From Pseudidiomarina sp. (GTDB lineage Bacteria > Pseudomonadota > Gammaproteobacteria > Enterobacterales > Alteromonadaceae): a stretch of 44,852 nucleotides of DNA. Of the stretch, positions 9,099-16,782 are shown piece by piece. The stretch spans positions 1-44,852 of the forward strand of contig JALQTK010000012.1 of the NCBI GenBank assembly GCA_023260975.1. The letters run 5' to 3'. Position 1 is the stretch's first letter, and each line of letters begins with the position of its first letter. Position numbers and translations under genes: made by a program. The notes under the pieces are model-generated. The model made no database searches, was not told the DNA's origin, and saw nothing but the letters and a program-made list of their open reading frames with translations.

Positions 9099-9671
9099 AT
9101 GCAGCAACAGGTTAAAAGCATTTTCACCGAGTGTATTCAGACCCAAATAGCGGCCGCCGACATGCTGCAAGATGCGCTGATGCAAGCCGCCGAATTGTTG
9201 GTGAGTACCTTATTGAATGGCAGCTCGGTGTTTTGCTGTGGTGAGCGCATGGCACACGCCTCGGCGCGCCATTTCGCCCATATCATGTTAACTGGCTTGG
9301 ATTTTGAGCGGCCACCCTTTGCGGTCACTGCATTACATGCGGATTTGGGCGCCCGTGAACATGAGTATACCTTTGCGCAGCAAATCTTACCGAGTGGCAA
9401 AGCTGGCGATTTGTTGATCGTGCTCAACGCCAGTGCCAGCGCACCGCGGGTTTGTCGAGCGATGGAGGCGGCACTATCACGCGGCATGCTGATTATTGCT
9501 TTGACCAGTGAAGCCGATCAGCAAGTGGCAGGCTTACTCGGTCCTGACGATGTCGAAATTCGTATCCCCTCACGCAATAGCGCCCGCGTTAGTGAGCTAT
9601 TGTTACAGCTAATGAACATGCTATGCCGGTTGAGCGAACAACAAATCTTTCCGCAGGAGATAGAGTCATGA
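9099..9671 (+). CDS. diaA: DiaA-like SIS-domain protein, DnaA initiator-associating factor
   Basis: DiaA is a tetrameric SIS-fold protein that binds DnaA and promotes its assembly at oriC. The 190-residue length, the N-terminal FTECIQTQIAAADML helix and the C-terminal LLGPDDVEIRIPS segment align well with E. coli DiaA, and it sits between yraN and dolP as expected. The SIS phosphosugar loops are not conserved: the usual CGNG-S-A loop reads CGERMAHA (47-54), and the usual STSGNS-type loop reads NASASAPR (110-117). Sugar-phosphate binding is therefore unlikely, while DnaA binding may persist. The stop overlaps the dolP start as ATGA. Confidence 0.88.
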   Translation: MQQQVKSIFTECIQTQIAAADMLQDALMQAAELLVSTLLNGSSVFCCGERMAHASARHFAHIMLTGLDFERPPFAVTALHADLGAREHEYTFAQQILPSGKAGDLLIVLNASASAPRVCRAMEAALSRGMLIIALTSEADQQVAGLLGPDDVEIRIPSRNSARVSELLLQLMNMLCRLSEQQIFPQEIES

Positions 9672-10237
9672 ACAAGCTATATCAGATCGCCCTGATTAGC
9701 GCTGTAGTAGTCAGCCTATCGGGTTGTGTGACGGCTATGGTGGGGGCCACTGCGGTTGGCATCTCTGCCGCCACCGACTCAAGGACCATCGGCACACAAA
9801 TTGATGATACCACCCTCGAAGTTCGGGTTATTGCTGCTTTGAAAGGCGAATCACGACTGGATAGCAGCCGCATTAAGGTGGTTGCCTTTAACGGTGCAAT
9901 CGTTTTGCTTGGCCAAGTACCAGAGCAAGGTCTGAACGCTTTGGCGGCTAAAATAGCCCGCGATAGCCGCGGCGTGGTGCGGGTGCATAACGAGCTGCGC
10001 GTGCAAGAGGTGATTTCGTTAGCGACTATTTCCAACGATGCTTGGCTTACTAGCCGGATTAAAACCAAGCTACTAGCAGATGAGCGCGTCGACGCTGCTA
10101 AAGTAAAACTGCTGACTGAGAACAGTGAGGTGTTTCTGCTCGGCTTGATTGATGCTGAGCAAGCCGCCGCTGCGGTTGAATTAGCCCGCAACACCAACGG
10201 TGTCAGTAAAGTCGTTGATGCCTTCGAAATTCAATAG
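9668..10237 (+). CDS. dolP: DolP (YraP), dual-BON-domain outer-membrane lipoprotein
   Basis: DolP is an outer-membrane lipoprotein that binds anionic phospholipid and helps keep outer-membrane and BAM integrity. The 189-residue protein starts at the ATG at 9668 (ATGA overlap with diaA; an upstream in-frame start at 9623 lies inside diaA). It has a lipoprotein signal peptide with LSGC (Cys20) and two BON domains, roughly 45-115 and 122-189, each with the hydrophobic core around G-x-V-x-LLG. It ends 7 nt from the converging sspB gene with no clear terminator between them. Confidence 0.93.
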   Translation: MNKLYQIALISAVVVSLSGCVTAMVGATAVGISAATDSRTIGTQIDDTTLEVRVIAALKGESRLDSSRIKVVAFNGAIVLLGQVPEQGLNALAAKIARDSRGVVRVHNELRVQEVISLATISNDAWLTSRIKTKLLADERVDAAKVKLLTENSEVFLLGLIDAEQAAAAVELARNTNGVSKVVDAFEIQ

Positions 10238-10244
10238 CGAGCGC

Positions 10245-10661
10245 TTACTTTACCACTTTTAGATGTGATGCTGAGGGTTTCGGCGCTGATACGCTGCTGC
10301 TCTCAACAGTATTATTTTCAGCCGGGCTATCATAGCCGGGCTCATGCTCAAACAGGCTACCGGCGCCATTCTCGCGGGCATACAATGCCAACACTGCCGC
10401 CATCGGCACAACCACCTGATGGGGCTTGCCGGAAAAACGCGCATTAAAGCTCAGCTGGTCGTTGCTAATGAGTAAATTAGCCACCGCAGTTGGGGTGACA
10501 TTGAGGACAATTTGGCCGTCTTGGACAAATTCCCACGGCAATTGACAGCCGGGGATTTCGGCATCGACCACTAAAAACGGAGTCAGTTGGTTATCGAGAA
10601 TCCATTCATACACCGCGCGGACCATGTAGGGCCGCCGCGGTATCATTGCTTGCTCGCTCAT
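10245..10661 (-). CDS. sspB: SspB, ClpXP specificity-enhancing adaptor
   Basis: SspB tethers SsrA-tagged and other substrates to ClpXP. The 138-residue protein has the substrate-binding domain (PRRPYMVRAVYEWILDNQLTP, then FNARFSGKPHQVVVP and LYARENGAG), a short acidic/Ser-rich linker and the C-terminal ClpX-binding tail HLKVVK. The linker is shorter than in E. coli (138 against about 165 residues overall). Its ATG overlaps the sspA stop as ATGA, so the two are co-translated. Confidence 0.96.
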   Translation of the reverse strand: MSEQAMIPRRPYMVRAVYEWILDNQLTPFLVVDAEIPGCQLPWEFVQDGQIVLNVTPTAVANLLISNDQLSFNARFSGKPHQVVVPMAAVLALYARENGAGSLFEHEPGYDSPAENNTVESSSVSAPKPSASHLKVVK

Positions 10662-11290
10662 GAGCGGGCGAGATCGCGCTCTACTTCAGTCAATGACTGC
10701 TGGAACGCTTCACGCTCAAATACCCGCACCATATAGGCTTTGACCGCTTTCGAGCCGGTACCATCAATGCTGATACCGTACAACGGCAAACGCCATAATA
10801 ACGGCGCCAGGTAACAATCGACTAAGCTGAACTCTTCACTCATAAAGAATGCTGAATCAGCAAAAATCGGTGCTAACGATAAGATCCCTTCACGCAACTC
10901 CTGGCGCGCAGCTTCAGCCGCTTTACCGCCCTTCATGATGGTGTTGGCTAAGGCATACCAATCGCGATCGATACGATACATCATTAGTCGGCTGGTACCA
11001 CGCGCCACTGGATACACTGGCATCAGTGGCGGGTGGGGAAAGCGCTCATCTAAATATTCCATGATGATGTGCGCGTTATACAAGACCAAATCACGATCAA
11101 CTAACGTGGGCAGTGCATCTTCATAGGGATTTAGCTGCATTAAGTCTTCTGGTCGATCATTTGGATCAACAAAACAGATCTCAACACCAACACCTTTTTC
11201 CGCCAGAACAATGCGGGTTTGATGACTACGCAGGTCATCCTTGCCTGCATACAGGGTCATCACCGAACGTTTGTTTGCCGCAACCGACAT
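10658..11290 (-). CDS. sspA: SspA, stringent starvation protein A
   Basis: SspA is a glutathione-S-transferase-fold protein that binds RNA polymerase and changes transcription during starvation; it lacks GST activity. The protein (210 residues from the ATG at 11290) keeps the block MEYLDERFPHPPLMPVYPVA, the RNA-polymerase-contacting surface in E. coli SspA. The start has GGAG 6 nt upstream; an in-frame extension to 11305 is less likely. Only 17 nt separate it from petC, so the petABC-sspAB genes may form one transcript. Confidence 0.96.
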   Translation of the reverse strand: MSVAANKRSVMTLYAGKDDLRSHQTRIVLAEKGVGVEICFVDPNDRPEDLMQLNPYEDALPTLVDRDLVLYNAHIIMEYLDERFPHPPLMPVYPVARGTSRLMMYRIDRDWYALANTIMKGGKAAEAARQELREGILSLAPIFADSAFFMSEEFSLVDCYLAPLLWRLPLYGISIDGTGSKAVKAYMVRVFEREAFQQSLTEVERDLARS

Positions 11291-11307
11291 GTCTTTCTCC
11301 ATCATAC

Positions 11308-12054
11308 TTACTTCACGTCTTTAAAGAATTCGCGCTTCAACAACCACGCTAAAATCGTAAAGACCAACAGGAAACCAAAGCTATACCAGCCAATACGACG
11401 TTGCTGAAGCATCATCGGTTCGCCGGTGTAGACTAAGAAATTGGTCAGATCGTTCATTGCTGTATCGAACTCTTCGGTGGTAAGCATGCCGCTGCCGTCG
11501 GTTTTGATACCCACGTAAACGTCTTGCATTTCACCATCAATCATACGCGCTTCGTAAGTTTTACGCGGAACGCCCTGCAACTCTTGCAAGACATGCGGCA
11601 TACCCACATTTTCGAACACGGTGTTATTCACCCCAAATGGACGGCTTTCATCCACATAGAATGAACGGAAATAGGTATACAACCAATCCGCACCGCGTAC
11701 TCGCGCCACCAGCGTTAGATCTGGAGCAGCAGTACCGAACCACGCGTCAGCTTGTTTTGCTGACATGGTATTGGTAATCAAATCACCCGGTTTTTCGCCA
11801 GTAAATTGCAAGTTAGCGACGCCGATATCTTCTGGGATCTCAAGATCACGGAAGGTGCGGTTGTAACGCTGATACTGCATTTGGTGACAACCTAAGCAAT
11901 AGTTCATGAACAACTGTGCACCACGCTGCAATGACTCTTTGTCGTGCAAGTTCACATTGGCTTTGTCTAACGGCACGGTAGGGCCAGCAGCAAGCGTCGC
12001 TACTGACCATACTGATACGGCCGCCAACAGACAGGTTTTCAGTAATTTGTTCAT
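11308..12054 (-). CDS. petC: PetC, cytochrome c1 of the bc1 complex
   Basis: Cytochrome c1 is the periplasm-facing c-type haem subunit of complex III; it takes electrons from the Rieske protein and passes them to soluble cytochrome c. The protein has a signal peptide ending near TLAA, the haem attachment motif CLGCH at about 53-57, the axial Met in NVGMPHVL and a C-terminal membrane anchor near the end. The ATG at 12054 shares its first base with the petB stop (TGATG). A GTG at 12057 is an equally plausible start because AGAGG is better spaced for it. Confidence 0.96.
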   Translation of the reverse strand: MNKLLKTCLLAAVSVWSVATLAAGPTVPLDKANVNLHDKESLQRGAQLFMNYCLGCHQMQYQRYNRTFRDLEIPEDIGVANLQFTGEKPGDLITNTMSAKQADAWFGTAAPDLTLVARVRGADWLYTYFRSFYVDESRPFGVNNTVFENVGMPHVLQELQGVPRKTYEARMIDGEMQDVYVGIKTDGSGMLTTEEFDTAMNDLTNFLVYTGEPMMLQQRRIGWYSFGFLLVFTILAWLLKREFFKDVK

Positions 12055-13316
12055 CACTTGGTGATCCTCTCTGGAACTGGCTTAGTTTTCTCATGCTTAC
12101 TGTAGAACCACAGCAAGATAAAGAAGGCAAAGTACAGGAAGGTAAATATCCGCGCGAACAGCGTGTAAATTTCAGTCGCTGGTTTCACGCCCAAGTAACC
12201 TAGCACCACAAAGCTAATAGTGAATACCGCTAAGTTCACTTTATGAATGCTGCTGCGGTACCGAATTGAACGCACTTTACAGCGGTCAAGCCATGGTAAC
12301 AGGAACAGGAACACAATAGCGGCGAACATTAAAATAACGCCAAACAGTTTATCTGGCACGGCCCGCAAGATCGCGTAGAACGGCGTGAAATACCATACTG
12401 GCGCAATGTGAGCCGGAGTTTTCAACGGGTTGGCCGCTTCAAAGTTAGGTGGCTCTAAGAAGAAGCCGCCCATAGCTGGGGCAAAGAACAACACGTAGCA
12501 GAAGAATGCCAAGAAAATACCAATACCGACTAAATCTTTAACAATGTAGTACGGGTAAAACGGAATGGCATCGACAATGTCGTATTTCTTGGTGAAGCGC
12601 TCATGGAACTCGAACTTTGGTTTTTCTGCGTCTGGTACTGAACCCTTCGGCTTCTTAATTGAGATACCTTCTGGGTTGTTTGAGCCGACTTCGTGCAGCG
12701 CAATAATGTGCAAGAACACTAAAATCACCAGCACCAATGGCAAGGCAATAACGTGTAAGGCAAAGAAGCGGTTCAAGGTGGCACCGGAGATGACGTAGTC
12801 ACCGCGAATCCACAGGGTTAAATCATCACCGATGTAGGGAATCGCACCGAACAACGAAATAATAACCTGTGCACCCCAGTAGGACATCTGGCCCCATGGC
12901 AACAAATAGCCCATAAAGGCTTCAGCCATAAGCACCAAGAAGATCAGCATACCGAAGATCCAGAGTAATTCGCGAGGCTTCTGGTACGAGCCGTACATCA
13001 TGCCGCGGAACATAGGCAGGTACACCACCAAAAAGAACGCTGAGGCCCCGGTGGAGTGCATGTAGCGGATGAGCCAGCCCCAGTCCACGTCCCGCATGAT
13101 GTATTCGACCGAGGCAAAAGCACCCTCAGCAGTTGGCACATAGTTCATGGTTAACCAAACGCCAGTGACGATTTGGTTGACCAATACTAAGGTGGCGAGT
13201 ACGCCAAAAATGTACCAAAAATTAAAGTTTTTCGGCGCAGGATATTGCGCTAAGTGAATGTTCCAGGTTTTCGTGAGTGGAATACGCTCATCAAACCAAG
13301 CAATTAGCTTCTTCAT
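12054..13316 (-). CDS. petB: PetB, cytochrome b of the bc1 complex (haem-ligand His replaced by Pro)
   Basis: Cytochrome b is the membrane subunit of complex III that holds haems bL and bH and both quinone sites. The 420-residue protein is full length with the expected membrane helices. The Qo motif is PVWY (in HIAPVWYFTPFYAILR), a variant known in gamma- and betaproteobacteria. His87 of helix B and the helix D histidines (FALH... and VFLH) are present. The second helix B His, 14 residues after His87 in the family (YLHMFRG-type), is Pro101 here (YLPMFRG; codon CCT at 13016-13014, one base from CAT). By family knowledge this His ligates haem bH, so function should be impaired if the base is real. 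It starts by TAATG overlap with petA. Confidence 0.95.
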   Translation of the reverse strand: MKKLIAWFDERIPLTKTWNIHLAQYPAPKNFNFWYIFGVLATLVLVNQIVTGVWLTMNYVPTAEGAFASVEYIMRDVDWGWLIRYMHSTGASAFFLVVYLPMFRGMMYGSYQKPRELLWIFGMLIFLVLMAEAFMGYLLPWGQMSYWGAQVIISLFGAIPYIGDDLTLWIRGDYVISGATLNRFFALHVIALPLVLVILVFLHIIALHEVGSNNPEGISIKKPKGSVPDAEKPKFEFHERFTKKYDIVDAIPFYPYYIVKDLVGIGIFLAFFCYVLFFAPAMGGFFLEPPNFEAANPLKTPAHIAPVWYFTPFYAILRAVPDKLFGVILMFAAIVFLFLLPWLDRCKVRSIRYRSSIHKVNLAVFTISFVVLGYLGVKPATEIYTLFARIFTFLYFAFFILLWFYSKHEKTKPVPERITK

Positions 13317-13906
13317 TACGCTTGCTCCCCATCTTCACCAATGAGAATGACATCGTCATTGATAAAATAATGCGGTGGTACCACGAGGTTATAGGGTGCT
13401 GGTACGCCTTGGAATACACGGCCGGCAATATCAAAAGTAGAACCATGGCAAGGGCAGAAGAAACCACTTTCGGTACCTTCAACATACTCACCAAAGGTTT
13501 TATCTAAGAACTGCGGCGAACAACCGAGGTGAGTACAAATACCAACCGCAACAAAAAACTCTTGTTTGCGCGAACGGTGAATATTTTTAGCATACTCTGG
13601 TTGTTGTGGTTCATCTGAATTCGGGTCACGCAGTTTATCTGCCAGACCGTCCAACGATTTCAGCATCTCGGGCGTACGACGTACTACCCAAACTGGCTGT
13701 CCACGCCACTCTACCCGAACCAATTGACCTGGTTCGGCCTTTCCAATGTTCACTTCCACTGGGGCACCGGCGTTTTTTGCTTTTTCACTCGGATTCCACG
13801 ACGTTATGAAAGGAACGGCAACAGCCACCGCGCCCGCAGCTCCGACGACAGTTGTCGCGGCAGTCAGGAAACGACGGCGGCCATGATCTACAGGCGCATT
13901 GCTCAT
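13316..13906 (-). CDS. petA: PetA, Rieske iron-sulfur subunit of the bc1 complex
   Basis: The Rieske protein carries the 2Fe-2S cluster that oxidises quinol at the Qo site and shuttles electrons to cytochrome c1. From the ATG at 13906 (GGAG 9 nt upstream) it has 196 residues. A twin-arginine sequence GRRRFLTAATTV (9-20) and a hydrophobic stretch form the uncleaved Tat anchor. Cluster ligands are in CTHLGC (124-129) and CPCHGS (151-156), including the disulfide cysteines. It is first in petABC, behind its own promoter. Confidence 0.97.
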   Translation of the reverse strand: MSNAPVDHGRRRFLTAATTVVGAAGAVAVAVPFITSWNPSEKAKNAGAPVEVNIGKAEPGQLVRVEWRGQPVWVVRRTPEMLKSLDGLADKLRDPNSDEPQQPEYAKNIHRSRKQEFFVAVGICTHLGCSPQFLDKTFGEYVEGTESGFFCPCHGSTFDIAGRVFQGVPAPYNLVVPPHYFINDDVILIGEDGEQA

Positions 13907-13979
13907 CCACTTACTCTCCAGTTTGGATGTTTCACGACAGTTCATCGTGAAATCAGTGTAGGGAAAAATTTGCCCTTCG

Positions 13980-14008
13980 ATGATAAAGAAATGCCTTGAT
14001 TTTTACAA
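13980..14008 (-). promoter_or_regulatory. petA promoter
   Basis: On the minus strand, TTGTAA (14008-14003), a 17-nt spacer and TATCAT (13985-13980) lie just downstream of the rpsI terminator, giving a leader of about 65 nt before petA. This is the likely start of the petABC(-sspAB) transcript. An imperfect TTTCACGA/TCGTGAAA inverted repeat lies in the leader at 13931-13952. Confidence 0.65.
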
Positions 14009-14018
14009 GGATAAAGAC

Positions 14019-14048
14019 AAAAAACCCGGCGTAAAAGCCGGGTTTTTT
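14019..14048. terminator. Bidirectional rho-independent terminator after rpsI
   Basis: AAAAAACCCGGC and GCCGGGTTTTTT form a perfect 12-bp stem (14019-14030 with 14037-14048) around a 6-nt loop. A U tract follows the stem on both strands. It ends the rplM-rpsI transcript and insulates petA from it. Confidence 0.93.
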
Positions 14049-14079
14049 AGAGGCATAACGTCGCACCGTGGCGAAGCGA

Positions 14080-14472
14080 TTAACGCTTCGAGAATTGTGG
14101 ACGTTTACGTGCTTTCTTCAAGCCAACTTTCTTACGCTCAACTTCACGTGCGTCACGGGTTACGTAACCGGCGCGACGTAAGTCGCCACGGAGAGTTTCG
14201 TCGTACTGCATCAGTGCACGGGTGATACCGTGACGGACTGCACCAGCTTGACCGCTTGAACCACCACCAGCAACGGTGATGTAAAGGTCGAATTTGTTCA
14301 GCATATCAACTAACTCAAGTGGTTGACGAACTACCATGCGAGCAGTTTCACGGCCGAAGTACTCTTCTAAGCTGCGTTGGTTGATAACAATGGCGCCGCT
14401 ACCTGGACGCAAGAACACGCGTGCGGTTGAGCTTTTGCGACGACCAGTACCGTAGTATTGATTCAGTGCCAT
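14080..14472 (-). CDS. rpsI: Ribosomal protein S9 (uS9)
   Basis: S9 is a small-subunit protein whose C-terminal tail reaches the P-site tRNA. The 130-residue protein matches the family across its length, with [17 protein letters not shown] at the start, the glycine-rich [11 protein letters not shown] segment and the basic tail ending RPQFSKR. It lies 17 nt after rplM and before a strong terminator. Confidence 0.98.
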   Translation of the reverse strand: MALNQYYGTGRRKSSTARVFLRPGSGAIVINQRSLEEYFGRETARMVVRQPLELVDMLNKFDLYITVAGGGSSGQAGAVRHGITRALMQYDETLRGDLRRAGYVTRDAREVERKKVGLKKARKRPQFSKR

Positions 14473-14489
14473 GGGGTTAATGCTCCGTG

Positions 14490-14918
14490 TTAAATTTCAA
14501 GTTGTTTCGGCTGTTGAGCAGCATGTTGATGCTCAGCGCCGGCATATACTTTCAGTTTACGGAACATGGCACGACCTAGTGGACCACGAGGCAACATACC
14601 TTTCACCGCTTTCTGAATGACCATTTCTGGTGCCTTGGCGATCAACTTCTCGAAGTTGATTTCCTTGATACCACCTGGATACCCAGTGTGCGAGTAGTAA
14701 ATCTTGTCCTGCGCCTTACGGCCAGTAACGGTTACTTTCTCAGCGTTTACCACGATGATGTAATCACCGGTATCAACGTGAGGAGTGTACTCAGGCTTAT
14801 GCTTACCGCGCAAACGGCTGGCAATTTCAGTAGCCAAACGACCTAAAGTTTTACCTTCGGCGTCTACAACGTACCAGTCACGTGTGACAGTTTCTGGTTT
14901 TGCAACAAATGTACTCAT
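14490..14918 (-). CDS. rplM: Ribosomal protein L13 (uL13)
   Basis: L13 is an early-assembling large-subunit protein. Using the ATG at 14918 the protein is 142 residues, the same as in E. coli, beginning [20 protein letters not shown] and containing the [15 protein letters not shown] and MLPRGPLGR blocks. An in-frame extension to 15050 would run through the promoter and is rejected. In E. coli the rplM-rpsI operon is autoregulated through its leader; the 5' leader here is long and structured. Confidence 0.98.
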   Translation of the reverse strand: MSTFVAKPETVTRDWYVVDAEGKTLGRLATEIASRLRGKHKPEYTPHVDTGDYIIVVNAEKVTVTGRKAQDKIYYSHTGYPGGIKEINFEKLIAKAPEMVIQKAVKGMLPRGPLGRAMFRKLKVYAGAEHQHAAQQPKQLEI

Positions 14919-15032
14919 TGAAAATACTCTTATATTAAGTTCACGACAGTAGTTCCGGGCTTCCCCGCGAACCACAACACCCGCTGTGGTTGCAGCCACA
15001 TAGCGGTTTGTTGTACCTGTAACGTGGGCTGG
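14919..15032 (-). promoter_or_regulatory. rplM-rpsI mRNA leader with two competing hairpins
   Basis: About 114 nt separate the predicted start from rplM. Two hairpins cannot form together because they share 14985-14990. One covers 14981-15006 (CCGCT/AGCGG plus GTGG/CCAC, loop CTGCAA). The other covers 14971-14990 (perfect ACCACA/TGTGGT, 8-nt loop). This is a candidate for L13 autoregulation; the regulator and mechanism are inferred. Confidence 0.45.
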
Positions 15033-15038
15033 GCGCGA

Positions 15039-15067
15039 ATTATACGGCAAGGTTGTTGGTTAATCAA
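15039..15067 (-). promoter_or_regulatory. rplM-rpsI promoter
   Basis: TTGATT (15067-15062), a 17-nt spacer and a perfect TATAAT (15044-15039) on the minus strand are followed by a GC-rich discriminator (TCGCGCCC), typical of growth-rate-controlled and stringent-controlled ribosomal promoters. Confidence 0.85.
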
Positions 15068-15094
15068 CCACTGTGTGGAGGACTTTCGAGCGAC

Positions 15095-16210
15095 CTAAGA
15101 CTTATGTGCTAGTGCCAGATATTGATGGCTTTGCATTTCTTGTAAGCGGCTGATACAGCGGCGGAATTCAAAATTTAGCTTACCATCGGAATAAAGCTGT
15201 TCGAGCGGCAACGCGGCCGACAAAATCAGCTTTACTTTGCGTTCATAAAATTCGTCCACTAAGGCAATAAACCGCCGGGCGGCATCGTCATTGTGCGCGC
15301 CAAGCGGTGGAACATCGCTAATCAGTACGGCATGATACAACTGCGCTAGTTCAATATAATCATTCTGTGAGCGCGGCCCGCCGCAAATTGCCTCAAAACC
15401 AAATAACACCACATCATCGCACTCCAAGCGCACCGCAATATCACGATTATTGATACGAATGGTGCCATTGCTATTGCGACGGCTATGGTCTGGCGCCAAC
15501 TCGGCAAAATAGCGTTGTAAATTAGCATCGGCCTCAGCATCAAGCGGGGCGTGATAAATTTCGGCTTTGGTCAGGGTCCGCAAACGATAATCAACACCGC
15601 TATCAACGTTGATCACTTGGCAATTTTGCTTGATCAGATCAATCGCCGGCAAAAACCGCGCGCGTTGCAGGCCATTGCGATACAGTTCGTCAGGCACGAT
15701 ATTTGAGGTCGCCACTAATACCACGCCGCGTTTGAACAGCTCTTGCATGAGGGTGCCGAGCAGCATGGCGTCGGTGATGTCCTGCACAAAGAATTCATCG
15801 AAGCACAACACCTGTGCCTCACGCGAGAGTTTTTCGGCAATCAGCGGTAAGGGGTCACTGCGACCTTTGAGTAATTTTAATTCAGCATGGATACGGTGCA
15901 TAAAACGGTGAAAATGCAGTCGCAACTTGTGCTCGAATGGCAAGGCGTCGAAGAAGGTATCCATCAAATAGGTCTTGCCGCGCCCCACTCCACCCCAAAA
16001 ATACAGCCCTTGAGGTGCCTTGGGGATCGTGCGTAAACGCCCTAAAAAACCGCGCCGTTGGCGTTTATTACGTTGCGCCAACAGCTCATCGTAAAGCCGC
16101 TGTAGCGCTGCCACCGCCTGCTGTTGGGCGGCGTCGGGGCGAAAGCCATGATGAGCGAGATCATGCTGATATTTTTGCAGCGGGGTGATGTTTTGCGTCG
16201 TCACTACCAC
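15095..16210 (-). CDS. zapE: ZapE, cell-division AAA-type ATPase
   Basis: ZapE is a cytoplasmic AFG1-like ATPase that associates with FtsZ at the constricting septum. The 371-residue protein has Walker A GGVGRGKT at 73-80, Walker B LCFDEF at 135-140 and the ATSN sensor-like motif further on. I chose the GTG at 16210 because AAGG lies 6 nt upstream; a second GTG at 16204 cannot be excluded. It diverges from zapG, another division/envelope gene, with about 70 nt between them. Confidence 0.94.
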   Translation of the reverse strand: MVVTTQNITPLQKYQHDLAHHGFRPDAAQQQAVAALQRLYDELLAQRNKRQRRGFLGRLRTIPKAPQGLYFWGGVGRGKTYLMDTFFDALPFEHKLRLHFHRFMHRIHAELKLLKGRSDPLPLIAEKLSREAQVLCFDEFFVQDITDAMLLGTLMQELFKRGVVLVATSNIVPDELYRNGLQRARFLPAIDLIKQNCQVINVDSGVDYRLRTLTKAEIYHAPLDAEADANLQRYFAELAPDHSRRNSNGTIRINNRDIAVRLECDDVVLFGFEAICGGPRSQNDYIELAQLYHAVLISDVPPLGAHNDDAARRFIALVDEFYERKVKLILSAALPLEQLYSDGKLNFEFRRCISRLQEMQSHQYLALAHKS

Positions 16211-16281
16211 TTTGACCTTAATCTGGATTATGCTATGGCACAGAAGTTTACCACGCTATGGCGCTTTTTTAAGGAGTATTT

Positions 16282-16710
16282 ATGAGCTGGATTATTGGCA
16301 TTTTGTTGGTTGGCGCAGGTGCCGTTATCGGTTTCTTCGTTGCCCGGTACTGGTTTCATGAGCACTCCGAGCAGGCGTTACTCACCGATGAAGTGGCGCA
16401 AACTAAACAGCAATTAGCTGATTATCAACGCGAAGTTGCCGAACACTTTGCCACTGCTACGGCCTTGGTGGAACAGCTGGAAGAAACCCAAGACAAATTA
16501 AAAAGCTACTTAAACAACAGCGCCGATATCTTGCAGCGTCAACAAATGCAGCCCACCTTACCGTTCTTTGCCGAAGACACCATGCGCCAACTGCGCATGG
16601 CCAACACCGTCAACCGCGATCGCAAAGACGCCAAAAAAGAACAAGCAGATAGCGCCCCACGCGATTACTCCGAGCAAAAATCAGGGCTCTTTTCTTCGAC
16701 CAAAGAGTAA
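16282..16710 (+). CDS. zapG: ZapG (YhcB), DUF1043 inner-membrane coiled-coil protein
   Basis: YhcB/ZapG is a small inner-membrane protein linked to division and envelope biogenesis. The 142-residue protein has one N-terminal membrane segment (about 3-22) and a cytoplasmic coiled coil rich in Glu, Gln and Leu (about 30-85), then a basic disordered tail. A GGAG ribosome binding site sits 7 nt before the ATG. A weak promoter (TTGACC at 16212-16217, TATGGC at 16234-16239) is possible. In relatives degQ usually follows directly; here a toxin-antitoxin pair intervenes. Confidence 0.92.
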   Translation: MSWIIGILLVGAGAVIGFFVARYWFHEHSEQALLTDEVAQTKQQLADYQREVAEHFATATALVEQLEETQDKLKSYLNNSADILQRQQMQPTLPFFAEDTMRQLRMANTVNRDRKDAKKEQADSAPRDYSEQKSGLFSSTKE

Positions 16711-16736
16711 TGATTAATAATTTTGTAGCCTTTAAA

Positions 16737-16755
16737 TAGTGTACTAGGTACACTA
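16737..16755. promoter_or_regulatory. Palindromic operator of the toxin-antitoxin module
   Basis: TAGTGTACTAGGTACACTA is a perfect palindrome (8-bp arms, 3-nt centre) 27 nt upstream of the toxin start. A -10-like TACACT lies in its right arm. Position and symmetry fit an operator for the HTH antitoxin encoded by the second gene; binding is inferred. Confidence 0.7.
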
Positions 16756-16782
16756 ATCTCGAAAGCAAAAGGAATTGCTTCT

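Noticed and set aside
9682-10197. 171-residue open frame antisense to dolP
   Set aside because: It is Ser/Thr/Ala-rich, matches no family I recognise and shadows a conserved lipoprotein gene.
14919-15050. 44-residue N-terminal extension of ribosomal protein L13
   Set aside because: It covers the promoter -10 box and the leader; L13 is 142 residues in relatives.
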